Both the position numbers and the translations under genes were made by a program. Positions 27,032 to 36,055 of a DNA stretch of 64,000 nucleotides are shown here, piece after piece. The notes below the pieces were generated by a model. The model was not told the DNA's origin, ran no database searches, and saw nothing but the letters and a program-made list of their open reading frames with translations. Source of the stretch: Nocardioides luti (lineage in GTDB: Bacteria > Actinomycetota > Actinomycetes > Propionibacteriales > Nocardioidaceae); NCBI RefSeq assembly GCF_014212315.1, contig NZ_JACKXE010000001.1, positions 1,178,001-1,242,000 of the forward strand. The letters run 5' to 3'. Position 1 is the first letter of the stretch. The number at the start of each line of letters is the position of its first letter.

Positions 27032-28037
27032 AGGTGACGTTGCCGTTCGCGGCGGGCACCAGCTCGATCCAGGTGTGCCCGGCGGGCACGTCGAGCTTGC
27101 CGGCCGCGGTCGACAGCGTGAGGTTCGAGGTCAGGTCCTTCTTCTCCCAGGTGCCGCGCACGAGGCGGCCGCCGTGGAAGAGCAGGGCCTGGCCCTTGCC
27201 GGTGAACTTCGTCTCCGGCACCGGGTTGCCGGCCGGGTCGAGGTAGCCCGCGTCACCGACCTGCACCCGCAGCACCAGCACGGTGTCGGCGGGGAACTCG
27301 TCGCCCTTCGCGGCGTAGGTGTTCTCGTTGACGTAGCCGTCGCCCTGGTAGGTCCAGTTCGTCGTGTGGCCGCCCGAGAACGTCGCCGCGATCGTCTTCG
27401 CGGGCTGACCCTTGGGGAAGTCCTTCTCGGAGCCCCACGGCAGGTAGTCGTCCGGTCGCGCGTCGTCCTGGTCGATCCCGGCCGCGACGTCGGTGAGGTT
27501 CGCGAAGAGGTTGTACGGCGCGCTGCGGCTGCTGTCGCGGTGGAAGCCCTTGGCCCCCTCCTGGAAGAACGGGATGCCGGCGTCCTTGATCCGGGCGATG
27601 GTGCGGCCCGCGGCGCCGCTGGTCACGACGGTCGCGTCGGCCGGCGAGACGATGCCGATGTCGCTCGCGCGCATCGAGCGCACGGGGCCGACGTCGCCGG
27701 GGATGTCCTGGTAGTAGAACGCCGCGAGGCGGGTCAGCCCACCCTCGACGAGCTCCTCCACGACCATGTCGGCGTGGCTGAGACCGAGCTGCGGGGCGCT
27801 CGAGTAGGTGTTGTCCATCTTGGCCACCAGCACGGGGTGGTCCTGCGACGCGCTCGCGTCGCCGCTCACCGGCAGGCCGGTCAGCGGCCAGGTTGAGTCC
27901 AGCGTCGAGCCGCCGGCCACCTTCTGGGCGTCGGGGGTCGTGTCGCCGGAGGACGACGAGTCGTCACCGCCGCCGCAACCGGCGAGCAGCAGGGAGGCCG
28001 AGACGAGGACGGCGGCAGAGAGGCGGAGGCGGCGCAC
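27024..28037 (-). CDS. DUF3048 lipoprotein (YerB-like)
   Basis: A 337-residue exported lipoprotein: the signal MRRLRLSAAVLVSASLLLAGC has a clean LLAGC lipobox, followed by an acidic Gly/Ser linker. The body shows HPVLVAKMDNTYSSAPQLGL, ADMVVEELVEGGLTRLAAFY, VGPVRSMRASDI and a C-terminal KFTGKGQALLFHGGRLVRG, which match DUF3048 (Bacillus YerB). The function of the family is not established. GTG 28037 has AGGAG upstream. A GTG start plus export signal and single-gene context suggest an envelope role. Confidence 0.87.
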   Translation of the reverse strand: MRRLRLSAAVLVSASLLLAGCGGGDDSSSSGDTTPDAQKVAGGSTLDSTWPLTGLPVSGDASASQDHPVLVAKMDNTYSSAPQLGLSHADMVVEELVEGGLTRLAAFYYQDIPGDVGPVRSMRASDIGIVSPADATVVTSGAAGRTIARIKDAGIPFFQEGAKGFHRDSSRSAPYNLFANLTDVAAGIDQDDARPDDYLPWGSEKDFPKGQPAKTIAATFSGGHTTNWTYQGDGYVNENTYAAKGDEFPADTVLVLRVQVGDAGYLDPAGNPVPETKFTGKGQALLFHGGRLVRGTWEKKDLTSNLTLSTAAGKLDVPAGHTWIELVPAANGNVTFK

Positions 28038-28159
28038 GGGGGCTCCTGATCGTGTAGTGAAATGCTCGACTTCAAGTGTGCGGCGAGGTTCGCTCGCCCG
28101 GGGGGAGGCGCGCCCGAACGGGTGAGCGCACGACCGACGAGTGTGGCAGGCCCGGGGAC

Positions 28160-28645
28160 TCAGCGGCCCCGGAGGGTGCCGGCGAACCAGGACCGGGTCC
28201 AGGGCGCGTCGCGGTGGACCCGCTGGCCCGACCCCGGCGCGTGCAGCATCACGGCGTGGCCGTGGCTCCAGCGCAGGAAGATCGCGACGTGGTAGACCCC
28301 GCCGCCGTCGTGGAAGTACATGAAGTCACCCGCACGGAGGTGGCTCTTGCGGATGTGGCGGGCGTGGGCCGCCTGGGCCGACGAGGTCCGCGGGACCGAG
28401 AGGCCGGCCTTGCGGTAGCTGTAGTAGACGAGGCCCGAGCAGTCGAACCGGCGCGGCCCGGCGGCGCCGTAGGCGTACCGGTCGCCGATCTGGTGCAGCG
28501 CGATTGAGCGGGCGTGGTGGATCTTCTCGCGGCGGGTGGCGGCGTCCGCGCCCGGCGCGAGGCCGAGCGTGGTCGCGAGCAGCGCGACGACGATCAGGGG
28601 GAGGAGCACGGGCAGGGCGAGGAGGCGCAGTCTCGGGGCAGACAT
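28160..28645 (-). CDS. NlpC/P60 cell-wall hydrolase
   Basis: A 161-residue secreted peptidoglycan endopeptidase. A signal peptide (to about residue 35, ending PGADAA) precedes a single NlpC/P60 domain: the catalytic Cys is in FDCSGLVYYSYRKAG, the His in VYHVAIFL, and a third polar residue in LHAPGSG. No coiled-coil or wall-binding module is present, so it is a minimal enzyme. ATG 28645 is preferred; TAGCGT lies eight bases upstream. It probably cuts the D-Glu to diaminopimelate bond, the usual activity of the family. Confidence 0.9.
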   Translation of the reverse strand: MSAPRLRLLALPVLLPLIVVALLATTLGLAPGADAATRREKIHHARSIALHQIGDRYAYGAAGPRRFDCSGLVYYSYRKAGLSVPRTSSAQAAHARHIRKSHLRAGDFMYFHDGGGVYHVAIFLRWSHGHAVMLHAPGSGQRVHRDAPWTRSWFAGTLRGR

Positions 28646-28787
28646 GGGCGGAGACGCTAGGCAGGATCCGTCCGCGAAGTCCAACCCGGAAGCGCCCGCC
28701 CAGCGGGGCGACGTGACGCGTCACACGCTCCGGAGGTGGGGCGGCGTGGAGGTCCCGGCCGGGCCGGGCCCCCACGCCGACCCGGGG

Positions 28788-29555
28788 TCAGCCGAGCTTC
28801 GCGCCGCCGTCGACGTACAGCGTCTGGCCGGTGATGTACGACGCCTCGTCGCTGCACAGGAACGCCGCGGCGGCCGCGATGTCCTCCGGGAAGCCGACGC
28901 GCTTGACGGGGTTGGCCTCGGCCGCGGCGGCCCGGAAGTCCTCGACGCTCATCTTCACGCGGGCGGCCGTGGCGTCGGTCATCTCGGTGGCGATGAAGCC
29001 GGGCGCGATCGCGTTGGCGTTGATGCCGAACGGGCCGAGCTCGATGCCGAGGGTGCGGGTGAAGCCCTGCACGCCCATCTTCGCGGCGGAGTAGTTCGCC
29101 TGGCCGCGGTTGCCGAGCGCGGAGACGCTCGAGAGGTTGAGGATCTTGCCGTACTTCTGCGCCACGAAGTGCGCCTGCGCGGCCTTGGTCATCAGGAACG
29201 CGCCCTTGAGGTGCACGCCCATGACGAGGTCCCAGTCGTCCTCGGTCATCTTGAAGAGCAGGTTGTCGCGGGTGATGCCGGCGTTGTTGACGAGCACGTG
29301 GATGCCGCCGAGCTCCTCCACGACGCGGGCGACCGCGGCCTCGGCCGAGGCGCCGTTGCTGACGTCGGCGCCGATGCCGACGGCCTTCGCACCGCCGGTG
29401 ACGGGCAGCTTCGCGGCGGCCTCCGCGGCCGCCGACTCGTCGAGGTCGATGATCGCGACCGACGCACCCTCCTCGGCGAAGCGGGTGGCGGTGCCGAACC
29501 CGATGCCGCGCGCGGCTCCGGTGACGACGACGACGCGTCCGTCGAAACGACCCAT
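28788..29555 (-). CDS. fabG: SDR-family 3-oxoacyl-ACP reductase-like protein
   Basis: NAD(P)H-dependent short-chain dehydrogenase, 255 residues. Cofactor motif TGAARGIGFG (residues 12-21), NNAG near 92, catalytic Ser in LNLSSVSALGNRGQ and the Tyr-Lys pair in ANYSAAKMGV, and the C-terminal SYITGQTLYVDGG end typical of FabG. ATG 29555 has GAAGGAG upstream. It is not next to fatty-acid synthesis genes, so a specific acyl-ACP role is not certain; a broader alcohol/ketone reductase is possible. Confidence 0.93.
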   Translation of the reverse strand: MGRFDGRVVVVTGAARGIGFGTATRFAEEGASVAIIDLDESAAAEAAAKLPVTGGAKAVGIGADVSNGASAEAAVARVVEELGGIHVLVNNAGITRDNLLFKMTEDDWDLVMGVHLKGAFLMTKAAQAHFVAQKYGKILNLSSVSALGNRGQANYSAAKMGVQGFTRTLGIELGPFGINANAIAPGFIATEMTDATAARVKMSVEDFRAAAAEANPVKRVGFPEDIAAAAAFLCSDEASYITGQTLYVDGGAKLG

Positions 29556-29644
29556 GGTGTGACTCCTTCGGTAGCCGGCGTCGTGCCGGGGCTTGTCGAG
29601 ACCTGCGCCACGATAGGGCAGCGCCACGCAGCCGTGACCGCGGG

Positions 29645-32600
29645 TCAGCCGGCCAGGTGCGCCCAGTCGCCCTCGAGCGCGTGCCACGGCCCGTCGGCGG
29701 CGACCCGGCCCTCGACCAGGACGACGACCCGGTCCGCCCGGGAGAGCGCGGCGCGCTTGGTGGTCGCGCCGATGACAGTGCTCCCCCGCGCCCGCAGCGA
29801 CTCCCACAGCTCGACCTCGGTGCTGGCGTCGAGCGCGGACGAGACGTCGTCGGCGACCAGGAGCTCCGCGTCGGCGGCGAGCGCCCGCGCCAGGGCGAGC
29901 CGCTGGACCTGGCCGCCGGACAGCCGCACGCCGCGGTGCCCGACCAGCGCGTCGGGACCGCCGGCGTCGTCGACGTCGCGACCGAGCCGGGCGTCGGCGA
30001 TCGACGACCCGACGGCGCGGTCGTGGTCGAGGCGGATGTTGTCGGAGAAGGTGCCGGACAGGACCCGCGGGACCTGGGCGACGTGGGCCACCCGGCCGGG
30101 GCGCAGGAAGGTCTGGGGGTCCTCGACCTCGCGGCCGTTCCACGCCAGGGAGCCGGTGTAGGTGACCAGCCCGGCCAGGGCCGAGAGCAGGCTGGACTTG
30201 CCCGAGCCGATCTGGCCGAGCAGCAGCACCAGCTCGCCCCGGCGCACGGTCAGGTCGACCTGCTCCGCCCCCAGGGTGCCGTCGTCGTGCACGGCGCTGA
30301 GGCCGCCGAGCCGCAGCTCGCGGAGCGGGTCGGAGGCGGGGACCTCGACGGCCGGCGAGGCGCCCGTGACCAGGTCCAGGCCCGGCGGGAGGTCCATCAG
30401 GTCGGTGCCGCCGGCGTACCGCGTGGCCGCGACCTGCCAGGCGCGGGTGCCGGGACGCTCGGTGATGACGGAGCCGGCGACGCGACCGAACCAGTCGAAG
30501 CCCGCGACCGAGCCGGCGACGAGCAGCGCGGTGGCGAGCCCCCAGCCGCCGGCGACGTGGACGGCCCAGGTCGCCACGACCGCCGTCTGGACGAGCACGA
30601 TCGGGACGCCGTCGAGCAGCGCCTGCACCCGGTGCTCGCGCACCGCGGCATCGACGCGGCCGCCGTCCACGCGGCGCAGGTGCGCGTGCACGTCCTCGGT
30701 GGCCGCGGCCAGCTTGACGGTGCGCACGGAGTCGAGCGTCGAGACCAGCGAGCGGCCGAAGCGCGCCCGCGCGGCCGACGCGGCGGCGGCCGAACGCCCG
30801 GCGACGGGTGAGCCCAGGGTCGAGACCAGCGCGGTCACGCCCATCACCGCGAGCAGGAGCGACCCGGCGAGCAGGCTCCGGCTGACGGCGGTCGTGACCG
30901 ACACGATCGTGAGCCCGATGAAGACGTCGACCCAGCGGTCGGCGTAGCGGGCGAAGCGGTCGGCGTCCATCGCCCGGGCGACGACCTCACCGGGCGGCGT
31001 GGGGTCGAGCCGGTGCTGCGAGGTCTGGCCGAGCAGCACCGACGTGCGGGCGCGGAGCATGACGGCGATCCACCAGCGCGGGTAGCGCGCGATGGCGCCG
31101 GCGAGGAAGAGCGGGGCGGCGACGAGTGAGGCCGTCAGGCCGCCGAGCAGCAGCCAGGGGGTCCGGCCCTCCTGCAGCTGGACCACGAGGTTGCCCCAGA
31201 GCCAGCCGGTGACGGCGCCGTACGAGCCGACCAGCGTGGCGGCCAGGAAGAGCAGCACGCTGACCATCCCCCAGCGCGGGTGGATCCACAGCGCGTGCCA
31301 GATGCCGCGGGCCAGGCCGGGGCCGGGCGGCACCTCGATCGGCGGCGGCGGGGTCCCGGCACGGCGGGCGGTGCCGACGACCGTGCTGTCGTCCGTGGTC
31401 GCCGGAGCGACCGCCTCGGGCGGCACGTCGACCTCGTCGGAGGCCAGCAGCAGCTCGCGGAAGCGGCCCGGGACCGAGGCCAGCTCGGCCCGGGGCCCGT
31501 GCTGGACGAGCCGGCCCCCCTCGAGCACCGCGACGTGGTCGGCACGGGCGGTCGTCGTGAGCCGGTGGGCCACGAGCAGCCCGGTGCGGCCGACGAGGAG
31601 GCGCTGGGAGGCGGCGACCACGCGCGCCTCGGTGACCGGGTCCATCCGGGCCGTGGCCTCGTCGAGGATCACCAGCCGGACGTCGCGCACGAGCAGCCGG
31701 GCGAAGGCGACGAGCTGCTCCTCCCCCGCGGACAGCGTGGTGCCGCTCGGCCCGAGCAGCGTGTCGAGGCCCTCGGGCAGGCTCTCGACCCAGTCGGTGA
31801 TGCCGAGCTCGTCGACCGCGGCGCGGATCCGCTCGCGGGGCAGGTCGGCGAACAGGGCGATGTTCTCGGCGAGGGTGCCGGCCAGGATCTCGGTGCGCTG
31901 GGTGACCACGCCCACCGCGGAGCGCAGCCGGGCGAGGTCGAGCTCGCGGACGTCGCGGCCCCCGAGCAGCACGGTGCCGGGCTCGGGCTCGACCGCGCGG
32001 GAGACCAGCGAGGCGAGCGTGGACTTGCCGGACCCGCTGCGGCCGACGAGCGCGCAGGTGGTGCCGGCCGGCACGAGCAGGTCGATGTCGCGGAGCGCGA
32101 AGGAGCCCTCCTCGTAGACGAACCGGAGGCCGCGCATCTCGAGGCCGAGCGCGCCGTCGGGGAGGGCGGCGCCACCGACCGGCTCGGGCTCGGTGTCGAG
32201 CAGCCCGCGCAGCCGCACCAGGGCGCCGACCCCGGCCTGCAGGTCGGGGATGTGGCGGGCCACCTGGTCGATCTGGCCGACGAAGGTCGTCGTGACGAGG
32301 AAGAGCGTGACGAAGGAGGCGGTCGACTCGTGGCCCCCGGTCACGAGGAAGACGCCGATGATCGCGACGGCGGCGAGGACGGCGTGGAGCAGCACCCCGG
32401 TGCGCCGGCTGATCCGGCTCTCGAGGCCGACCACCACGTGGAAGCGCTCGTGCACGCTGGCGGACAGCTCGGCGCAGCGGCGGACGAGGTAGGACTGGCC
32501 GAGGCTGGTGCGCAGGTCGTCGCGCGCCGCGACGCCCTCCTCCATGGCGGCGGCGTGGTCGGTCCAGGCCATCTCCTCGACGACCTTGCGCTCCGCGAGC

Positions 32601-33166
32601 TCGCCGAGCAGCGGCCGGATGGCGACGTACACGCCGCCGGCGGCGACGGGGAACAGCAGGAAGGCGGGCCACCAGGTCAGGCCGGCGACGACGAGCAACG
32701 GCCCGGCACCGAGCCCGAGGCGGATGACCATCCAGGCGTTCTGCCGCAGCAGGGCGCCGATCTCGTGGGTGTCGTCGTCGACCCGGTCGAGCACCTCGCC
32801 CACGGCCTGCTCGCTCAGCGCGGCCAGCGGCTGGTGCATGACCGCGTCGAGGAGGTCCGAGCGCAGCACGCCCTCGGCCCGGTCGACGCCGATCGTCCAG
32901 ATCGTGCGGCCGAGGGTGTCCAGGGTCGCGGCGCCGACGATGCACAGCGCGAGCAGGCCGACCAGCGCGGCCGTCGGGTCGTCGGCCAGCCGGCCGGCCA
33001 CGACGGCGCCGAGGGCGGTGCCGAGACCCGCCAGCGCGGCGGAGGTCAGCGCGAACGCGGCACCCGGGCTGCGGAGCCGCCGGGCGCCCAGCTCGCGCGA
33101 GGCCGCCCGGGGACCGGTCGTGGTCGTCGGGGCGGCATCGGCTCTGACCTGCGTCACGGTGACCAC
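29645..33166 (-). CDS. Fused two-unit ABC exporter with asymmetric ATP sites
   Basis: One 1173-residue chain with the order TMD-NBD-TMD-NBD, a fused heterodimer-type exporter. NBD1 has Walker A GRSGSGKS (375-382), LSAGE (478-482, not LSGGQ) and Walker B VILDEAT with the catalytic Glu503; an H-loop VAHRL follows. NBD2 has GQIGSGKSS near residue 1000 and a proper LSGGQ, but its Walker B ends LLVADD with Asp in place of Glu and the H-loop position reads IGATTK with no His. ATP site 1 (NBD1 Walker motifs plus NBD2 LSGGQ) should hydrolyse; the other looks degenerate. GTG 33166 is six bases after TAGCGT (leaderless). Confidence 0.94.
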   Translation of the reverse strand: MVTVTQVRADAAPTTTTGPRAASRELGARRLRSPGAAFALTSAALAGLGTALGAVVAGRLADDPTAALVGLLALCIVGAATLDTLGRTIWTIGVDRAEGVLRSDLLDAVMHQPLAALSEQAVGEVLDRVDDDTHEIGALLRQNAWMVIRLGLGAGPLLVVAGLTWWPAFLLFPVAAGGVYVAIRPLLGELAERKVVEEMAWTDHAAAMEEGVAARDDLRTSLGQSYLVRRCAELSASVHERFHVVVGLESRISRRTGVLLHAVLAAVAIIGVFLVTGGHESTASFVTLFLVTTTFVGQIDQVARHIPDLQAGVGALVRLRGLLDTEPEPVGGAALPDGALGLEMRGLRFVYEEGSFALRDIDLLVPAGTTCALVGRSGSGKSTLASLVSRAVEPEPGTVLLGGRDVRELDLARLRSAVGVVTQRTEILAGTLAENIALFADLPRERIRAAVDELGITDWVESLPEGLDTLLGPSGTTLSAGEEQLVAFARLLVRDVRLVILDEATARMDPVTEARVVAASQRLLVGRTGLLVAHRLTTTARADHVAVLEGGRLVQHGPRAELASVPGRFRELLLASDEVDVPPEAVAPATTDDSTVVGTARRAGTPPPPIEVPPGPGLARGIWHALWIHPRWGMVSVLLFLAATLVGSYGAVTGWLWGNLVVQLQEGRTPWLLLGGLTASLVAAPLFLAGAIARYPRWWIAVMLRARTSVLLGQTSQHRLDPTPPGEVVARAMDADRFARYADRWVDVFIGLTIVSVTTAVSRSLLAGSLLLAVMGVTALVSTLGSPVAGRSAAAASAARARFGRSLVSTLDSVRTVKLAAATEDVHAHLRRVDGGRVDAAVREHRVQALLDGVPIVLVQTAVVATWAVHVAGGWGLATALLVAGSVAGFDWFGRVAGSVITERPGTRAWQVAATRYAGGTDLMDLPPGLDLVTGASPAVEVPASDPLRELRLGGLSAVHDDGTLGAEQVDLTVRRGELVLLLGQIGSGKSSLLSALAGLVTYTGSLAWNGREVEDPQTFLRPGRVAHVAQVPRVLSGTFSDNIRLDHDRAVGSSIADARLGRDVDDAGGPDALVGHRGVRLSGGQVQRLALARALAADAELLVADDVSSALDASTEVELWESLRARGSTVIGATTKRAALSRADRVVVLVEGRVAADGPWHALEGDWAHLAG

Positions 33167-33236
33167 GGGTCCACGCTAGGCGTCGGCGGGGACAGTGCGC
33201 CTCCCATTAACGGCGGGGACGAGCCGACGGCGGGCC

Positions 33237-33698
33237 TCAGACCGAGGCGCCCGGCGACTCCGTGGGCTGGTCGTCGGGGGCGACGCACTGACCGAGGGTG
33301 ATCGCCTTGTACCTCGCGAAGTCGGGCGAGCTCTCGCTGGCCTCGAGGTAGTCCTCCGGCGGGAGCTGGGCATACCACGTCACCGCCTCCAGGAGGTCGT
33401 CCGCCTCGGCCGAGCCGTCCAGCTGGTCCTCGGCGAGCGGCACGGCCTCGACGAAGTGCGCGACGGTCTCCTCGTAGTCCCCGGCGTTGAAGGCGTCGAT
33501 GCCGGCCCGCACGGCGGCGCAGGCCGGGGTGGCGGCCGGGTTCGCGGCACCCGGGGACGGGGATCCGGACGGGGAGCCCGATGGCGACCCGGAGGGCGAC
33601 GCGGACGAGCCCGGGGCCGCGTCGGGCGTGGCGTCCCCGGTGCTGCACCCGGACGCGAGCACGAGCAGCAGCAGCAGCGCGGCGACCGTCGACCTCAT
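33237..33698 (-). CDS. Small lipoprotein with Ser/Pro/Gly linker
   Basis: A 153-residue exported lipoprotein of unknown function. The signal MRSTVAALLLLLVLASGC has an LASGC lipobox. A low-complexity linker of repeated SPSG units (about residues 33-50) tethers a helical domain, which includes FNAGDYEETVAHFVEAVPLAEDQ and DDLLEAVTWYAQLPPEDYLE. The FNAGDYEETVAHF segment is TPR-like, but only about one repeat is present. TAGCCT lies seven bases before ATG 33698 (leaderless). It is followed by the leaderless fused exporter but has no evident link. Confidence 0.77.
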   Translation of the reverse strand: MRSTVAALLLLLVLASGCSTGDATPDAAPGSSASPSGSPSGSPSGSPSPGAANPAATPACAAVRAGIDAFNAGDYEETVAHFVEAVPLAEDQLDGSAEADDLLEAVTWYAQLPPEDYLEASESSPDFARYKAITLGQCVAPDDQPTESPGASV

Positions 33699-33733
33699 GC
33701 CCCCGAGGCTAGGCGACGGCCGGTGGCGCCGGC

Positions 33734-34153
33734 TCAGGTCAGGGCGGCGCGCAGGGTGGCGGCGTACGACGCGCGCTCGCCGTCGGCGTACTTCGTGCGC
33801 GGCCAGAAGAAGCCGCGCAGGCCGTCGCCCTTCGTGCGCGGCACGACGTGCAGGTGCAGGTGCGGGACGGACTGGCTCACCGTGTTGTTGATCGCGACGA
33901 AGGAGCCCTGGGCACCGAGCCCGTCGACGACGGCCCGGGCGAGGCGCTGGGAGGCCTCGAGGAAGCCGTCGCGCAGCTCGGCCGGCAGGTCGGGCAGCGT
34001 GTCGACGTGCTCGCGCGGGACCAGCAGGACGTGGCCCTTGAAGACCGGCCGCTGGTCCAGGAAGGCGACGTACGACGGCTCGTCGAGCACCAGGTCGGCG
34101 GGGACCTCCCCGGCGACGATCGCGCAGAAGACGCAGCCGGTCGCGGGGGCCAT
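33734..34153 (-). CDS. HIT-family nucleotide hydrolase/transferase
   Basis: A 139-residue histidine-triad protein. The active-site motif HLHLHVVPR lies near residue 98-106, after SQSVP; the N-terminal CVFCAIVAGEVPADLVLDEP contains the CxFC zinc-type pair. Members hydrolyse AMP-lysine-type or dinucleoside phosphates. ATG 34153 shares one base with the stop of the upstream GlsB-like gene (TGATG), so the two are coupled. Confidence 0.94.
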   Translation of the reverse strand: MAPATGCVFCAIVAGEVPADLVLDEPSYVAFLDQRPVFKGHVLLVPREHVDTLPDLPAELRDGFLEASQRLARAVVDGLGAQGSFVAINNTVSQSVPHLHLHVVPRTKGDGLRGFFWPRTKYADGERASYAATLRAALT

Positions 34154-34401
34154 CAGGCGCGCCCGGCCCGACCCTCGACGAGCCCCAGCAGCACCATCGG
34201 GACGAGGCAGGCACCGGTGAACGCCCAGCGGTTGAGGTCCGTGACCGGGTCGCTGATCAGCAGGTTGATGCCCGCGCCGCCGATCGCGGCCCCGACCATC
34301 CCGACCGCGAGGGTCGTGAGCAGGGACGGCGCGTCCGGGCCGTGACGGAGCACCCGGGCGAGCACGCCGACGATCACACCGGCGACGAGGAACGCGAGCA
34401 T
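34153..34401 (-). CDS. GlsB/YeaQ/YmgE-type small membrane protein
   Basis: An 82-residue protein with three hydrophobic helices. The pattern LVAGVIVGVLARVLRHG, then LLTTLAVGMVGAAIGGAGIN with Gly-rich helix packing resembles the transglycosylase-associated/GlsB family of stress-related membrane proteins. TAGCCT precedes ATG 34401 by six bases, a leaderless start. It is coupled to the HIT gene. The assignment rests on length, topology and Gly pattern only. Confidence 0.72.
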   Translation of the reverse strand: MLAFLVAGVIVGVLARVLRHGPDAPSLLTTLAVGMVGAAIGGAGINLLISDPVTDLNRWAFTGACLVPMVLLGLVEGRAGRA

Positions 34402-34441
34402 GCGCCGAGGCTAGCGGGCACGGAGCCGGTCGACCGGCAGG

Positions 34442-35845
34442 TCACTCGCAGACCTCGCTCTCGCAGCCCGTCGGGCGGGCCAGGAAGCGGCCGTTGCCGG
34501 CCACGGCGTCGAAGTGCTGGGTGTCGCCCAGGCCGTAGGTCCAGCGCAGGCCGTGGCGCGCCATGATCGCGACCACCCGGTGCGAGCGCGAGCGCCACGC
34601 GACGCGCGGGTGCTCGTGCGGCTGCCACCAGGTGTTGGGCACGGTGCCGCGGGCGGAGCGGTAGGGGTTCTCCCAGGTGTTCAGGTCGAGCGCGCGGCCG
34701 TAGCTGTGGGGCGAGCGCACGCCGGGGCTGTTCACGACGTCGCGGCAGTTGAAGACCGAGGTGTTGCCGGCCGCCATCGAGCGGTAGTCGTTGGCGCCGC
34801 CGAGCCGGGCGGACCAGCCGAAGCGGTCGGCGCGGTACATCGACCGGATGGGCAGCTGGGCGTTGTACATCTCGGCGAGCGCGCCGGCGATCCGGCCCGC
34901 GGCGTCGGCGTTCGCGACGAACTCGCCGCGGCGGCGGTAGCCGCTGTAGTCCCAGTAGTTGATGCGCACGTAGCGCAGCGAGGCCCGGCCCACCGGGCAG
35001 CCCTGGTGCCAGGTGCGGCCGGTCATCTGGCTCCACACGCCGTTCGGGACGCGGCGCACCACGATGTTCGGGCCGTCCCCCACGGCGTGCGGCTGGACGG
35101 GGACGCGGACCCGCGGTCGCGGTGCTCCGCGCGGCAGCACGACCCGCTCCCCCGGCGGCAGGTTGTCGACGGCGTGCGCGGGGCTGCGGTCGGAGGTGAC
35201 CCACGACAGCCGGTCGACCCGGGCCTGCCAGCGGGTGTCGCTGCGCGGACGGGAGGTGTACGTCGCCCGGCCGTCGTCCCCGGTCACGACCGAGCCCACC
35301 TTGCGCCACGCGCCGCCGGCGACCTTGCGGTAGATCCGGACCCGGCCCGCGACCGGGTCGCCCCCGGCGGTCCGCCAGCGCACGTCCAGGCTCAGCTGCT
35401 GCTCGTCGACGACGGTGCTCGGCCCCCCGATCCGGAGCACGCTCGTGCGTCGCTCGAGCGCGACCGCCACCGGACCGGCCGTCGAGCCCGTGTGCAGCTC
35501 GTCGCCGGCGTACGTCGCACGGAAGGTGTTGTCGGCCGTCGTCCGGCTGAGCGTGACCGGGAGCTCGGCGTGCCCCGCGTCGTCGGTCGTGACGCTGGCG
35601 AGCGAGACCCACGCGCCCGCGCTGCGCCGCTCCACCAGGACCGAGGCCGCGGCGACGGGCGCGCCGTCGGCCTGCAGGAGGTCGAGCGTCAGGGGCGTGT
35701 CGGTGTCGGCGTACGCCGGGGAGCCGGCCAGCGCCAGCGTCGTGCCGACGGGCTCCGCCGCCCGGGCGGGACCGACCAGTCCGGCCGCGAGGCCGACGGC
35801 GAGGAGGAGTGCGAGCGCATGACGTCCGAGAGGCCCGAGGTGCAT
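34442..35845 (-). CDS. Secreted M15-type D-Ala-D-Ala carboxypeptidase with Ig-like domains
   Basis: A 467-residue exported protein. A signal peptide (1-30, ending GPARAAEP) is followed by two beta-sandwich, Ig-like repeats (about 33-130 and 135-230), each with a WVSLASVTTDDAGHAEL/WRKVGSVVTGDDGRATY-type strand. The C-terminal peptidase has the M15 zinc motif SPHSYGRALDLNT (His and Asp ligands) and GDTQHFD (catalytic-site His). Such enzymes trim peptidoglycan peptides and some are phage endolysins, but no phage gene is nearby. ATG 35845 is taken; CAGAAT lies six bases before it. Two Cys near the C-terminus (GCESEVCE) may form a disulfide. Confidence 0.88.
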   Translation of the reverse strand: MHLGPLGRHALALLLAVGLAAGLVGPARAAEPVGTTLALAGSPAYADTDTPLTLDLLQADGAPVAAASVLVERRSAGAWVSLASVTTDDAGHAELPVTLSRTTADNTFRATYAGDELHTGSTAGPVAVALERRTSVLRIGGPSTVVDEQQLSLDVRWRTAGGDPVAGRVRIYRKVAGGAWRKVGSVVTGDDGRATYTSRPRSDTRWQARVDRLSWVTSDRSPAHAVDNLPPGERVVLPRGAPRPRVRVPVQPHAVGDGPNIVVRRVPNGVWSQMTGRTWHQGCPVGRASLRYVRINYWDYSGYRRRGEFVANADAAGRIAGALAEMYNAQLPIRSMYRADRFGWSARLGGANDYRSMAAGNTSVFNCRDVVNSPGVRSPHSYGRALDLNTWENPYRSARGTVPNTWWQPHEHPRVAWRSRSHRVVAIMARHGLRWTYGLGDTQHFDAVAGNGRFLARPTGCESEVCE

Positions 35846-35921
35846 GGCGGCATTCTGCCTCGCGCCCCCACGCGGATCGGGCACCGCACGCGGAGCGGCC
35901 GGCGATACGGAGCGACCCGCC

Positions 35922-35988
35922 ATCCGGATGGGTGCGCGGGAGCAACGGGTGCGGAGACCGTCGTCACACGCCTCGCACCCATCCGGAT
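35922..35988. promoter_or_regulatory. 15-bp perfect inverted repeat in divergent spacer
   Basis: ATCCGGATGGGTGCG (35922-35936) is exactly complementary to CGCACCCATCCGGAT (35974-35988), with 37 bases between. Each arm itself contains the palindrome ATCCGGAT. The pair is centred in the 210-base spacer between the divergent M15 peptidase and the lipoprotein gene at 36056. Two copies of one protein site in opposite orientation could loop the DNA and control both genes; an RNA stem is also possible. Confidence 0.48.
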
Positions 35989-36055
35989 CAGCGGTGCCGT
36001 CGAACCACTCGTGTCAGAAACACCACCGCCGAAAACAGAAGGATGTGTCGCGATC

